Under the pieces are notes generated by a model that made no database searches, was not told the DNA's origin, and was given only the letters and a program-made list of their open reading frames with translations. Positions 15,281 to 23,587 of a stretch of 27,918 nucleotides of DNA are shown piece after piece (the first letter of the stretch is position 1; every line of letters starts with the position of its first letter). Where the stretch lies: assembly GCA_026196445.1 (NCBI GenBank), contig JAPHTE010000231.1, positions 1 to 27,918 on the forward strand, written 5' to 3'. A program made the translations under genes and the position numbers. This DNA comes from Lysobacterales bacterium. Its GTDB lineage: Bacteria > Pseudomonadota > Gammaproteobacteria > Xanthomonadales > SZUA-36.

Positions 15281-18250
15281 TTACAGTCCCTCAGGTTTGA
15301 GTATCACTGCCTCGCCACTGCGGCCGTCGATCTGGATGTCCAGTGGTTCATCCAGCCGCACGTGGCGCACAAAACCGACCTCTGAGACGGGTTCCAGCGA
15401 ACTGAGCCAGTCCCAGTCCAGCGTTTCGTATCCGGTATTGCTGTTGACGGTCAGGTAACCGGTCTGGAAGGTGATCAGGTTCTGGAAAAAATGGGTGCCG
15501 AATGATGGTTCGACCACGAAGTCACCGTAGTTGGCCTCCACGATAACCCGCGCCGAGGAAATCTGGTCCCACTTGACCGGGATGCCCAGCCAGCGGTCCG
15601 AGGTGCCCCAGCGGCCCGGGCCGAGCAGCAGGTAGGGAGTGCCTTTGCTCTTGAATCGCTTGTTGTATTCGCCCACCTGTTGCGCCATGTGAGCCATGTT
15701 GACGCGTTCAAAATTTTCCGGTTTGACAAAAACGATATCCCGGATGGTCTTGATCCTGCCGTTGCTGAGTGCCTGGTTGGATTTGCAGAACAGGCGTTCT
15801 TTGTCACAGTCCTGCACGGAAATGTCTTCAAACGCTGTATCCACCATCATCGGCCGGATCTGTAAAAACCGGAACTCGTGCGGCTTGCGTGCATCGGAAC
15901 TCAATTCTGCAGCAAATTCCATCTCGACGGGAACGTTCATGGCCTTGCTGCCAAGCTGCAACAGGTATTGCAGGATTTCATCCAGCGGCATCAATTTTGT
16001 TTTCAGGATCGGGTCGAAGGTCACGAGGCGTGCGCCCTTGCGCCCTATACCGGGGTAAATCCGGTCATTGTCGGCCGAGTAAGTTGAGCCAACATACTTC
16101 AGCGCGCCCTGTTTTTCAGCATCGGCGACCTTTAGCTTGACCAGTCCGACCTCGCCGCCTTTTTGCGGGAAAATCGAAGGGTTGTTCATGTCCACCGCAA
16201 AAAATTCACGCTGGGTATTTTTCAGGTAGTCCTTGGTGGTGGAAAACTGTGGCAATACACGCGGGTTGGCCGGAGAAAAAAACAGGCAGTTTTCGCCCTC
16301 CATGATGGTCTTGCCCAGTCCCAGCGCGGTATAGGCGATGCCTTCTTCCGGTTTGATGTGTCCAACCGAGTAAAAATTATAGGATCTGGCCATGCCGGAC
16401 AGGACCGGGTAAAAATAACCATCGCGGTTTTTGCCGACAATTTCCTGCAGGATGATGGCCATTTTTTCTTCTTCGGCCCGGTTTCCGGTCGCCTTGATGT
16501 AGTTCCGGGAATTCCTGAAATAAACCGATGCATAAATGAGCCTGACGGCGGCCAAAAGCCGGTCCACGCGCCCCTGTAGGGAGTTGCAGTTATTGGGCAG
16601 GAAGTGCGTGTCAAAAATTCCGGCAAATGGCTGGTAGTGTGAATCTTCCAGCAATGAAGACGAACGTACGGCCAGCGGGTAGTCGGCTGATGCGAGGAAG
16701 GACATCATGTCCTCTTCGAGATCCTGCGGGACAGTTGCATGGCTGAAAGCTTCGATGATTTCTTCGTCGCTGCGGTCACCGAGGGCGTACTTGGTCAACT
16801 CGTTGCTTTCCATGAATTCGTCGAAAAAGCCGGTACAGATCACCGCGGTCCGCGGGACCGAGATACGGGTTCCTGGAAAAGCGTTGTACACGGGGTAACG
16901 GTTGATCAGGTTGTTAACGAACGCCAGTCCGCGGCCTTTCCCTCCCAGGGAACCTTCGCCGATACGCAGGAACTCCGCCTGGCCGTCATAGTGATCCCTG
17001 GAAAAGTCGGTGATGATACCGATCTGTCTTTCGTGCCGGAAATCTTTGAGTGTCTGCACCAGGTAGGACCGCAGGTCCTTTGGATCCTTGAACTCGTTAA
17101 CCTTGCGTGGCCGCAGCCGGTTCGCCAGCTCGAACTCGGTACGCGCCATCAGCCAGTTGGAGAAATGGTTCCTCTCTGCGTGGTAGAGCAACGACGTGCT
17201 GTCAATCCGGGATACGCATTTTTGCATTTCCCTGAAATTCCGTGCCCGGTCGAGCTTGGTGCCATCGGGCAGGCGGAAAATGAAATCCCCGAAACCGAAA
17301 TTCTGGTTGATGAAAGTGCTCAGCTCGTTGAGCAAAGTGGGTGATTGTTTATTCAGGAATGCAGCGTTGCACGCTTCTGCCTGTTCGGCGTTGCTGTCAT
17401 TGGTTGATTGCAGCAAAACAGGCAGGTCCTTCAGTTCGTTCTTGATGATCCTGGCCAGTTCGATACCGGCCGATTCGTTGATTTTGCCATCCTTGCAGAA
17501 CTGGATGTCTGAGATCACGCCGAGCATGTATTTCTTGTACTTTTCAAACAGTGCGATGGCCTCCTCGAAGTTCACCGCCAGCAGGATCTTGGGCCGCGCG
17601 CGCATTCTCAACAACCGGTTAGCTGAATTGATGCTTTCCGAAAGCAGGGCCGATGTCTGCTGCATGGTCTCGGTATAGATCAGGGGTAGAAACGAAGAAT
17701 AGAACCTGACCGAGTTTTCCACCAGGATAATGACGCGGACTCCAACCAGCTCGGTATCGGGGCCGACGTTCCTCTGATCCTCGACAAACTTGATGATGGT
17801 CAGCAGGATCTTTGATTCGCCGCTCCAGAAGAAGACGTCGTCGTAGGCGTTTTCCTGTTCTTCGTTGACCCTGATCAGCTCCAGTTCACGGTGGTGGAAG
17901 GCGAGCAGGACGACGGGTATTACGGGGTTGATAAGCTTGGCCCGGCGTTTGAATTCGGCCGGGTCAATATCGTTCATGGAGCGGAACACAATGACCAGGT
18001 CAAATTGCTGGCGTTGCATGGCCTCGAGGGCGTGTTGCCCGGAATCGACCCGCTTGATGGCCGGTGCGCGGGACAACCGGAGTTCGGCATATTCCGAAAT
18101 GACCAGGTTGGCCAGCTGCCCGTCTTCGTGCAGGTTATAAATATCGTACAGGCTTGAGACGAGCAAAATATCCTTGACCTTGAAAGGCATCAGCGAATCG
18201 AAGAACGCCGGCTCCTGTTCAAAATCTTTTAAGTTAATCACCCTGTTCAT
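15281..18250 (-). CDS. PEP/pyruvate-binding (PPDK N-domain) protein with two receiver-like modules
   Basis: A 989-residue protein from the ATG at 18250 (GGGA 8 bases upstream; the frame stays open to a TTG at 18274). Residues about 26-157 resemble a response-regulator receiver but lack the phosphoacceptor aspartate (FDLVIVFRS). Residues about 170-317 form a second receiver-like unit with an aspartate in place (VISDIQF, D248) and a later lysine (K301). The rest carries the pyruvate phosphate dikinase ATP/pyruvate-binding pattern: SLGGKGRG at 434-441 and AVRSSSLLED at 527-536, then FAGIFDTHF. No phosphohistidine TSHAA-type swivel and no PEP-utilising TIM barrel are visible, so it is not a complete PEP synthase. 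It is followed by the acyl-CoA synthetase gene, hinting at a regulatory or phosphotransfer role in the same step. Confidence 0.82.
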   Translation of the reverse strand: MNRVINLKDFEQEPAFFDSLMPFKVKDILLVSSLYDIYNLHEDGQLANLVISEYAELRLSRAPAIKRVDSGQHALEAMQRQQFDLVIVFRSMNDIDPAEFKRRAKLINPVIPVVLLAFHHRELELIRVNEEQENAYDDVFFWSGESKILLTIIKFVEDQRNVGPDTELVGVRVIILVENSVRFYSSFLPLIYTETMQQTSALLSESINSANRLLRMRARPKILLAVNFEEAIALFEKYKKYMLGVISDIQFCKDGKINESAGIELARIIKNELKDLPVLLQSTNDSNAEQAEACNAAFLNKQSPTLLNELSTFINQNFGFGDFIFRLPDGTKLDRARNFREMQKCVSRIDSTSLLYHAERNHFSNWLMARTEFELANRLRPRKVNEFKDPKDLRSYLVQTLKDFRHERQIGIITDFSRDHYDGQAEFLRIGEGSLGGKGRGLAFVNNLINRYPVYNAFPGTRISVPRTAVICTGFFDEFMESNELTKYALGDRSDEEIIEAFSHATVPQDLEEDMMSFLASADYPLAVRSSSLLEDSHYQPFAGIFDTHFLPNNCNSLQGRVDRLLAAVRLIYASVYFRNSRNYIKATGNRAEEEKMAIILQEIVGKNRDGYFYPVLSGMARSYNFYSVGHIKPEEGIAYTALGLGKTIMEGENCLFFSPANPRVLPQFSTTKDYLKNTQREFFAVDMNNPSIFPQKGGEVGLVKLKVADAEKQGALKYVGSTYSADNDRIYPGIGRKGARLVTFDPILKTKLMPLDEILQYLLQLGSKAMNVPVEMEFAAELSSDARKPHEFRFLQIRPMMVDTAFEDISVQDCDKERLFCKSNQALSNGRIKTIRDIVFVKPENFERVNMAHMAQQVGEYNKRFKSKGTPYLLLGPGRWGTSDRWLGIPVKWDQISSARVIVEANYGDFVVEPSFGTHFFQNLITFQTGYLTVNSNTGYETLDWDWLSSLEPVSEVGFVRHVRLDEPLDIQIDGRSGEAVILKPEGL

Positions 18251-18460
18251 TGATTGATCCCAAAACCACCCCAATCCGAAACTTTAACAAATTTGCTTTA
18301 CCCGTCTTCCCAGGTCAGTAGCCAGGGCTATTAACCTTGGTCCAGCACTGCGTCCGGCCGCACGTACCCTGCGACATCATCCGGGATACTGGTGCAATAT
18401 GCGGGTTAAGTATATCGAACGGTACGTACAATATGTGGGCTGACCGTGAGGATATCCCAC

Positions 18461-18491
18461 AAAAAAGGCCCGCACCTGTCCGATGCGGGCC
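18461..18491 (-). terminator. Rho-independent terminator of gdhA
   Basis: On the minus strand GGCCCGCA (18491-18484) pairs with TGCGGGCC (18474-18467) across a 9-base loop and is followed by six T (18466-18461). It lies 60 bases past the gdhA stop and ends that transcript before the PEP/pyruvate-binding-domain gene. Confidence 0.88.
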
Positions 18492-18551
18492 CTGTCACTG
18501 CCTGGCGGGACCGGGTACCGGTATCCCGGCGCCCGGACCATGGCCAATGGA

Positions 18552-19895
18552 TCAGACTACGCCCTGGTCCATCATGGAGTCGGCAATCTTGCGGAAGCCG
18601 GCGATATTGGCTCCGAGAACGTTATTGCCTGGTTCGCCAAACTCTATGGCGGTGTTTTTACACGCTTCGTGGATGTTGATCATGATGTCGTGGAGACGCT
18701 TGTCGACCTCTTCACGCGTCCAGTTCAGGCGCATGGAGTTCTGGGACATTTCCAGACCGGAGACCGCAACACCACCGGCGTTGGCTGCCTTGCCGGGACC
18801 GTAGTGAATCTTGGCGGCCAGGATTTTGTCAACCGCTTCAGGCGTGCTCGGCATGTTGGCGCCTTCGGCGATGCAGAAGCAACCGTTCTTCAACAGGGCG
18901 TCGGCGTCATCGCCGTTCAGCTCGTTTTGGGTTGCGCAGGGCAGCGCGACATCAACCGGAACATTCCAGACACCGGTGCCTTGATGGTAAGTCGCTGACG
19001 GGTATTCGCTGACATACTCGGAGATGCGGCCACGGCGCTCGTTCTTCAGTTCGAATACGTAGGCCAGTTTCTCAGGCGTAATGCCATCCATGTCGACGAT
19101 GTAACCACTGGAGTCGGACAGCGTTACGACCTTGGCACCGAAATCATTGGCTTTCTCGGTCGCGTACTGGGCAACGTTACCGGAACCGGACACTGAAACG
19201 GTCAGGCCTTCAAATGACTTGCCCGCGGTTTTCAGCATTTCCTGCGCAAAATAAACGGTGCCATAACCGGTGGCTTCCGGACGGATCAGGCTGCCGCCCC
19301 AGTTCAGGCTCTTGCCGGTCAAAACACCGGTGAATTCGTTACGCAGACGCTTGTACTGGCCAAACAGGTAACCGATCTCGCGGCCGCCAACACCGATATC
19401 ACCTGCCGGGACGTCGGTATTAGGACCGATATGACGGCTCAGTTCTGACATGAAACTCTGGCAGAAACGCATGACTTCGTTGTCAGACTTGCCCTTGGGG
19501 TCAAAGTCGGAACCGCCTTTACCACCGCCCATGGGCAGGGTGGTCAGGCTGTTCTTGAACACCTGTTCAAAGCCCAGGAACTTCAGGATGCCCTGGTTCA
19601 CGCTGGGGTGGAAACGCAGACCGCCCTTGTAAGGGCCGATCGCGCTGTTGAATTCAACACGGAAACCACGGTTGACCCGGACCTGGCCGGCGTCGTCGAT
19701 CCACGGTACGCGGAAAACGATCATCCGTTCCGGTTCAACAACCCGGTCTACGATTTTCGCCTCAACATATTCCGGGTGCTTGTCCAGAACCGGCGATAGC
19801 GACTGCAGGACCTCTTCGACCGCCTGGAGGAATTCATCCTCGCCGCGGTTCTTGGCCTTGACCGTCGCTAGTACAGAGTTGAGATACTGGTTCAT
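18552..19895 (-). CDS. gdhA: Glutamate dehydrogenase, NADP-type
   Basis: A 447-residue hexameric-type glutamate dehydrogenase, the same length as E. coli GdhA, aminating 2-oxoglutarate with ammonium and NADPH. Conserved features are GPYKGGLRFHPSVN, the catalytic-lysine segment PMGGGKGGSDFDPKGKSD, the PAGDIGVGGREIGYL stretch, and the nucleotide fold VSVSGSGNVAQYA. The ATG at 19895 has TAGGAG 8 bases upstream. It is a single-gene unit with its own terminator. It connects the 2-oxoglutarate that the neighbouring dehydrogenase/oxidoreductase set may make or use to nitrogen assimilation. No truncation or frameshift is seen. Confidence 0.97.
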   Translation of the reverse strand: MNQYLNSVLATVKAKNRGEDEFLQAVEEVLQSLSPVLDKHPEYVEAKIVDRVVEPERMIVFRVPWIDDAGQVRVNRGFRVEFNSAIGPYKGGLRFHPSVNQGILKFLGFEQVFKNSLTTLPMGGGKGGSDFDPKGKSDNEVMRFCQSFMSELSRHIGPNTDVPAGDIGVGGREIGYLFGQYKRLRNEFTGVLTGKSLNWGGSLIRPEATGYGTVYFAQEMLKTAGKSFEGLTVSVSGSGNVAQYATEKANDFGAKVVTLSDSSGYIVDMDGITPEKLAYVFELKNERRGRISEYVSEYPSATYHQGTGVWNVPVDVALPCATQNELNGDDADALLKNGCFCIAEGANMPSTPEAVDKILAAKIHYGPGKAANAGGVAVSGLEMSQNSMRLNWTREEVDKRLHDIMINIHEACKNTAIEFGEPGNNVLGANIAGFRKIADSMMDQGVV

Positions 19896-19948
19896 TTTTG
19901 TCTCCTATTATGAGTGTTACTGATCTATTCTAGTCCATCTGTTAAAGA

Positions 19949-19976
19949 GGGCACCCATTCAGTCAAACGGATGCCC
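19949..19976 (-). terminator. Weak candidate terminator after the malic enzyme gene
   Basis: On the minus strand GGGCATCC (19976-19969) can pair with GGGTGCCC (19956-19949), seven of eight positions plus a wobble, with a 12-base loop, followed by TCTTTAAC. The T-tract is poor, so termination would be partial. It lies between the malic enzyme stop and gdhA. Confidence 0.4.
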
Positions 19977-20000
19977 CGACATGTGTGCCTGCTATTTCCC

Positions 20001-21644
20001 TCAGGCGTAGTGGGGATATACCGGCTGGTACATCTGCGCCTTGATCTCGGCGAGCAGGTCCTGCGGCCGCTCGCGGTCCGTCAGGCCTTTGTCCCAGGCA
20101 ATCTTGGCGACCTCGTAAGCGATCGTGGCACAGACTTCCCTGATCTTCCCCAACGGCGGATAAACGTTGCCTGCGGCCAGGTCTTCTTCGAGAACCTGGT
20201 TGGCAAGCGAGTGCGCGGCGGCGAGGAACATCTCATCCGTTACGCGCCTGGCGCCACTGACGATCGCACCCAGGCCGACACCCGGGAAGATGTACACGTT
20301 ATTGCCCTGGCCGGGCACGTGGGTCTGGTTGCCGAGCTTGACCGGGTCAAACGGGCTGCCGCTGGCGAAAATGGCGCGGCCCTCGGTCCATTTGTAAGCC
20401 TGCTCAGCTGTGCATTCTGCCTTGGAAGTGGGATTCGACAGGGCGAAGATGATCGGTCGTTTGTTGATCTTACCCATGGCCTCGATGATTTCCTTGGAGA
20501 AGCTGCCCGGCTGGCCGGAGAGCCCTAGAATCGCAGTCGGTTTCAGGGTTTCGATCGCCTCGAGGAAACTCTCGACCGGTGCGACTTTCCTGGCGAAACG
20601 TTGTTTGTGATGCTGGATGTGTTCACGGTCAGAAGTCAGCAGGCCCTTGGTGTCGTAAAAGAAGCACTGCCTGCGTGCGGTCTTGACAGGAATACCCTGT
20701 TCGACCAACGCGGCGACAAAGGTATCGGCGGTGCCGATACCGGCCTCTCCAGCGCCGAGGAACAACAAGCGTTGTTCGGACAGCTTGCCGCCGGTGATAC
20801 GCAAGGCGCCGATGATGCCGGACAGTACAACGGCAGCGGTACCCTGGATGTCATCGTTAAAGCAGTTGATCTTGTCGCGGTATTTATCCAGCAAGCTGAA
20901 GGCATTGATGTTGCCGAAGTCTTCGAACTGGATCAGTACACCCGGGAACACTTCGTTTGCGGCCTGGATGAACTCGTCCAGCAGGTCATCGTAAGCCTTG
21001 CCGCGCATACGGCGTTGTTCGATACCGTTGTACAAGGGGTCGTTCAACAGCGCATCGTTGTTGGTGCCCACATCGAGCATGACCGGCATGCACTGGGTCG
21101 GGTGGATACCGGCGCAGGCAGTGTAGAGTGACAATTTACCAATCGGGATACCCATGCCCTGTGCGCCCAGGTCACCAAGACCGAGTATCCTCTCACCATC
21201 GGTGATAACAATGATCTTGGTGTCCGTGTGCGGCCAATTCTGCAGTACGTTCTTGACGTTGCCGCGATCATTCGCGGAAATATAAAACCCTCTCGGTCTC
21301 CGATAGATATGCTGGAATTCCTGGCACGCCTGACCCACGGTGGGGGTATAAATCAGGGGCATCATTTCCTGGATGTTGTTCATCACTACGCGGTAGAACA
21401 AGGTTTCGTTCCGATCCTGTAATGCAACCAGGTAAAGATATTTTTCAAGATCCGTGGATTTGCTGCGGATATTACCGAGTACACGCTGTTCCTGCTCTGC
21501 CGGTGAATGCACGCGTGGTGGCAACAAACCGGTCAGGTGCAGTGCTTTCCGGTCGGCTTCCGTGAATGCGGTTCCCTTGTTGCGGATGGGATCATGCAGG
21601 ACTTTTACGCCTCGATTCAATGCTGACATGGCTTTGTCATTCAT
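20001..21644 (-). CDS. maeA: NAD-type malic enzyme (malate dehydrogenase, oxaloacetate-decarboxylating)
   Basis: A 547-residue malic enzyme of the large (SfcA/MaeA) class, converting malate to pyruvate and CO2 with reduction of NAD(P). It shows the YIYTPTVG-type region as LIYTPTVGQACQEF, the metal/substrate segment IQFEDFGNINAFSLL and FNDDIQGTAAVVLSG, the nucleotide fold FLGAGEAGIGTAD, and FALSNPTSKAECTAEQAY near the C-terminus. The ATG at 21644 with AAAGGA 7 bases upstream is chosen over an in-frame TTG 24 bases upstream. An FNR-type box lies 145 bases upstream in the divergent region shared with the OFA carrier. The reaction links C4 acids to the pyruvate pool used by the neighbouring 2-oxoacid enzymes. 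Confidence 0.94.
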   Translation of the reverse strand: MNDKAMSALNRGVKVLHDPIRNKGTAFTEADRKALHLTGLLPPRVHSPAEQEQRVLGNIRSKSTDLEKYLYLVALQDRNETLFYRVVMNNIQEMMPLIYTPTVGQACQEFQHIYRRPRGFYISANDRGNVKNVLQNWPHTDTKIIVITDGERILGLGDLGAQGMGIPIGKLSLYTACAGIHPTQCMPVMLDVGTNNDALLNDPLYNGIEQRRMRGKAYDDLLDEFIQAANEVFPGVLIQFEDFGNINAFSLLDKYRDKINCFNDDIQGTAAVVLSGIIGALRITGGKLSEQRLLFLGAGEAGIGTADTFVAALVEQGIPVKTARRQCFFYDTKGLLTSDREHIQHHKQRFARKVAPVESFLEAIETLKPTAILGLSGQPGSFSKEIIEAMGKINKRPIIFALSNPTSKAECTAEQAYKWTEGRAIFASGSPFDPVKLGNQTHVPGQGNNVYIFPGVGLGAIVSGARRVTDEMFLAAAHSLANQVLEEDLAAGNVYPPLGKIREVCATIAYEVAKIAWDKGLTDRERPQDLLAEIKAQMYQPVYPHYA

Positions 21645-21759
21645 GGTGGAATCCTTTGGTGCTTGCAAGCATGGGATTGCTCATCAATTTGCTTGGGAAT
21701 TGGGGCTCGATACCCAATTTGGCTACGGGCGAATAATACCATTAAATGCTTCATTTCAG

Positions 21760-21802
21760 TGTATAAAGCAGAGGATAAGGGGTCGGAGTTGATCTGCATC
21801 AA
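21760..21802 (-). promoter_or_regulatory. Perfect FNR/ANR box with candidate malic enzyme -10
   Basis: TTGATCTGCATCAA at 21789-21802 is an exact TTGAT-N4-ATCAA match. On the minus strand TATACA (21765-21760, four of six matches to TATAAT) sits about one base from the ideal -10 position for a class II site, giving a leader of about 110 bases to the malic enzyme ATG. On the plus strand no convincing -10 is aligned, but the OFA carrier could still be controlled from here. Confidence 0.55.
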
Positions 21803-21965
21803 TTAACCCCACAAAAGGCCCTTAACACGGGGGCTAAACATGGTGATCGGTGTTAAAATTAGCAACATTGAAAAAATCGGCATACGTATTATCTTTTTGC
21901 TTTTAAAACAGATGAGTACGTGATATTTCAATCTTCGATAATTGCGGGAGCACCCCCATAAAAAC

Positions 21966-21979
21966 CTAACGTTCGTTAG
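21966..21979. promoter_or_regulatory. Palindromic candidate operator
   Basis: CTAACG-TT-CGTTAG is a perfect 6-bp inverted repeat with a 2-base centre, of the kind bound by TetR-type repressors, 113 bases before the OFA carrier ATG. A run of seven A follows, so on the minus strand it is preceded by T, not followed, and a terminator reading is poor. Confidence 0.35.
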
Positions 21980-22092
21980 AAAAAAACACGCTGATTGACA
22001 GTTGAAGTTCAGGCACGAATCAGGGCTTCCACCAAGCCGTCCAGATGACAAACGGTTGCATAGGGTACCGTACACCATAAGGAGACGTACGA

Positions 22093-23340
22093 ATGAGCCA
22101 ATCAAAAATTGCCAACCCGGGTTGGCGGGTCACTTTTGCCGGAACAGGCATTAATCTAGCCCTCGGCGTTTTATACACCTGGTCGATCATCAAGGCTGCC
22201 ATTCCGGCAGAGTGGGGCTGGACCGCAGCACAGAAATCCGACCCCTACGCCCTTGCCTGTTTCATTTTCGCCATTTCCATGATCCCGGCCGGCCGCTTGC
22301 AGGACAAGATCGGTCCGCGCTGGGTGGCCACCATCGGCGGTTTCATGGTAGCCCTGGGCTGTATCCTGGCAGGCCTCGCGGGAGACAGTTACCTCGGTTT
22401 TGTCATCGGCTTTGGTATATTCGGCGGGATTGGTATCGGCTTTGGTTATGCTGCCGCAACCCCGGCCGCAGTCAAGTGGTTCCCGTCCTCACAAACGGGC
22501 ATGATCGCCGGATTGGTGGTGGCAGGCTTTGGCCTGGCCTCCGTGTATATTGCACCGACCGCGAAGGCCCTGTTGAACGCCTATGGCGTATCCACAACCA
22601 TGACCATTTTTGGCGTCGCATTTTTCGTTATCGTCGTTGGCCTTTCACAACTGCTCAGGAACCCGCCCGAAGATTACGTAGCGTTCGACCCCAAGGCTGA
22701 TACGCGTCCCAAAAACGTTGCCGCGGCCCGGCCTGCGGTCGAAATGAATTGGAAAGAAATGGTTCGAACCTCCAATTTCTGGATGTTGTGGACGATGTAC
22801 GTTTTCGGCGCGGCAGCGGGCCTGATGGTGATCGGGTCAGCAGCAAGTATGGCCAAGGCTTCCCTGGGTGAAGCGGCATTCGTCGCCGTGGCGGTGCTGG
22901 CGGTTGGTAATGCCGGTGGCCGTGTACTCGCTGGCGTCATTTCCGACAGGATTGGCCGTCAGTGGACCTTGTTTATCGCCTTCATGGTGCAATGCGTCAT
23001 GGTATTGGTGCCCTTGTTCTTTGGCAGCAACGCCGCGGTGTTGCTGGTTGCGGTCCTGCTGATCGGCGCTTGCTACGGCGCCAACCTGACGCTTTTCCCA
23101 TCTGCCACCAAGGACCAGTTTGGAATGAAGTCATTCGGCATGAACTATGGCTTGATGTTCACCGCCTGGGGTGTGGGTGGCTTGATCCTTCCGCGTATCG
23201 CCGGCATGGTCAAGGACATCACCGGCAAGGAAGACATCGCCTTCTACATTGCCTCCGCGCTGATGATTTGCGGAGCACTGATGGCCCTTATCAACCAGGG
23301 TAAGGCGCATGGACGCCACGCCTCTCACGCACCCGGTTGA
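22093..23340 (+). CDS. OFA-family MFS carrier (oxalate/formate antiporter type)
   Basis: A 415-residue, strongly hydrophobic protein with the 12-helix pattern of the major facilitator superfamily. The start NPGWRVTFAGTGINLALGVL with LYTWSII is typical of OFA-family (OxlT-related) members. The cytoplasmic loop GRLQDKIGPRW after helix 2 is the MFS signature and is echoed by GVISDRIGRQW in the second half. AAGGAGA lies 7 bases before the ATG. OFA members exchange small mono/dicarboxylates such as oxalate, formate, lactate or pyruvate. The substrate here is not known, but the divergent malic enzyme and the organic-acid genes around it suggest an organic acid. A strong terminator follows. Confidence 0.92.
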   Translation: MSQSKIANPGWRVTFAGTGINLALGVLYTWSIIKAAIPAEWGWTAAQKSDPYALACFIFAISMIPAGRLQDKIGPRWVATIGGFMVALGCILAGLAGDSYLGFVIGFGIFGGIGIGFGYAAATPAAVKWFPSSQTGMIAGLVVAGFGLASVYIAPTAKALLNAYGVSTTMTIFGVAFFVIVVGLSQLLRNPPEDYVAFDPKADTRPKNVAAARPAVEMNWKEMVRTSNFWMLWTMYVFGAAAGLMVIGSAASMAKASLGEAAFVAVAVLAVGNAGGRVLAGVISDRIGRQWTLFIAFMVQCVMVLVPLFFGSNAAVLLVAVLLIGACYGANLTLFPSATKDQFGMKSFGMNYGLMFTAWGVGGLILPRIAGMVKDITGKEDIAFYIASALMICGALMALINQGKAHGRHASHAPG

Positions 23341-23380
23341 CGAAGTCTGAACATATAGGCAGTTGCAAGTGTTAATTGAG

Positions 23381-23410
23381 GTGCGCCACGGAAACGTGGC
23401 GCACTTTTTT
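23381..23410 (+). terminator. Rho-independent terminator of the OFA carrier gene
   Basis: GTGCGCCACG (23381-23390), GAAA tetraloop, CGTGGCGCAC (23395-23404), then six T. This perfect 10-bp stem with a GNRA loop lies 40 bases past the carrier stop. Confidence 0.95.
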
Positions 23411-23453
23411 ACATTGAAAACCTGCGGTTGCAATCAGATCGATCATCTGTCGA

Positions 23454-23467
23454 TTGATCTGGATCAC
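23454..23467. promoter_or_regulatory. FNR/ANR-like box upstream of nfeD
   Basis: TTGATCTGGATCAC matches TTGAT-N4-ATCAA at nine of ten positions. It lies after the carrier terminator and 121 bases before the NfeD ATG. A TGTAAA hexamer at 23487-23492 could be a -10 but is about 3 bases off the ideal class II spacing. Confidence 0.4.
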
Positions 23468-23587
23468 TAAAGGCAGTGCTTTCCGCTGTAAAAGTGGCTC
23501 CCGGATGGAATTTATCCGGCTGAACTGCTTAAATTAAGATAGACAGGGTTCTCGCGACACTCTTTTCCTCTGCAGGAGTTGCAAGCC

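Larger units (their letters stand above)
21645..22092. other. Divergent intergenic region between malic enzyme and OFA carrier
   Basis: This 448-base gene-free stretch is visibly more AT-rich than the flanking genes. It holds a perfect FNR-type box (21789-21802), the palindrome CTAACGTTCGTTAG (21966-21979), and a TTGACA hexamer (21995-22000) followed 17 bases later by a poor -10 (AATCAG). No coding potential with a ribosome site and no tRNA-like fold was seen. A small RNA cannot be excluded. Confidence 0.6.

Noticed and set aside
15281..18250. Calling the 989-residue protein a PEP synthase (ppsA)
   Set aside because: Only the N-terminal nucleotide/pyruvate-binding domain pattern is present; the phosphohistidine and PEP-binding barrel domains are missing.
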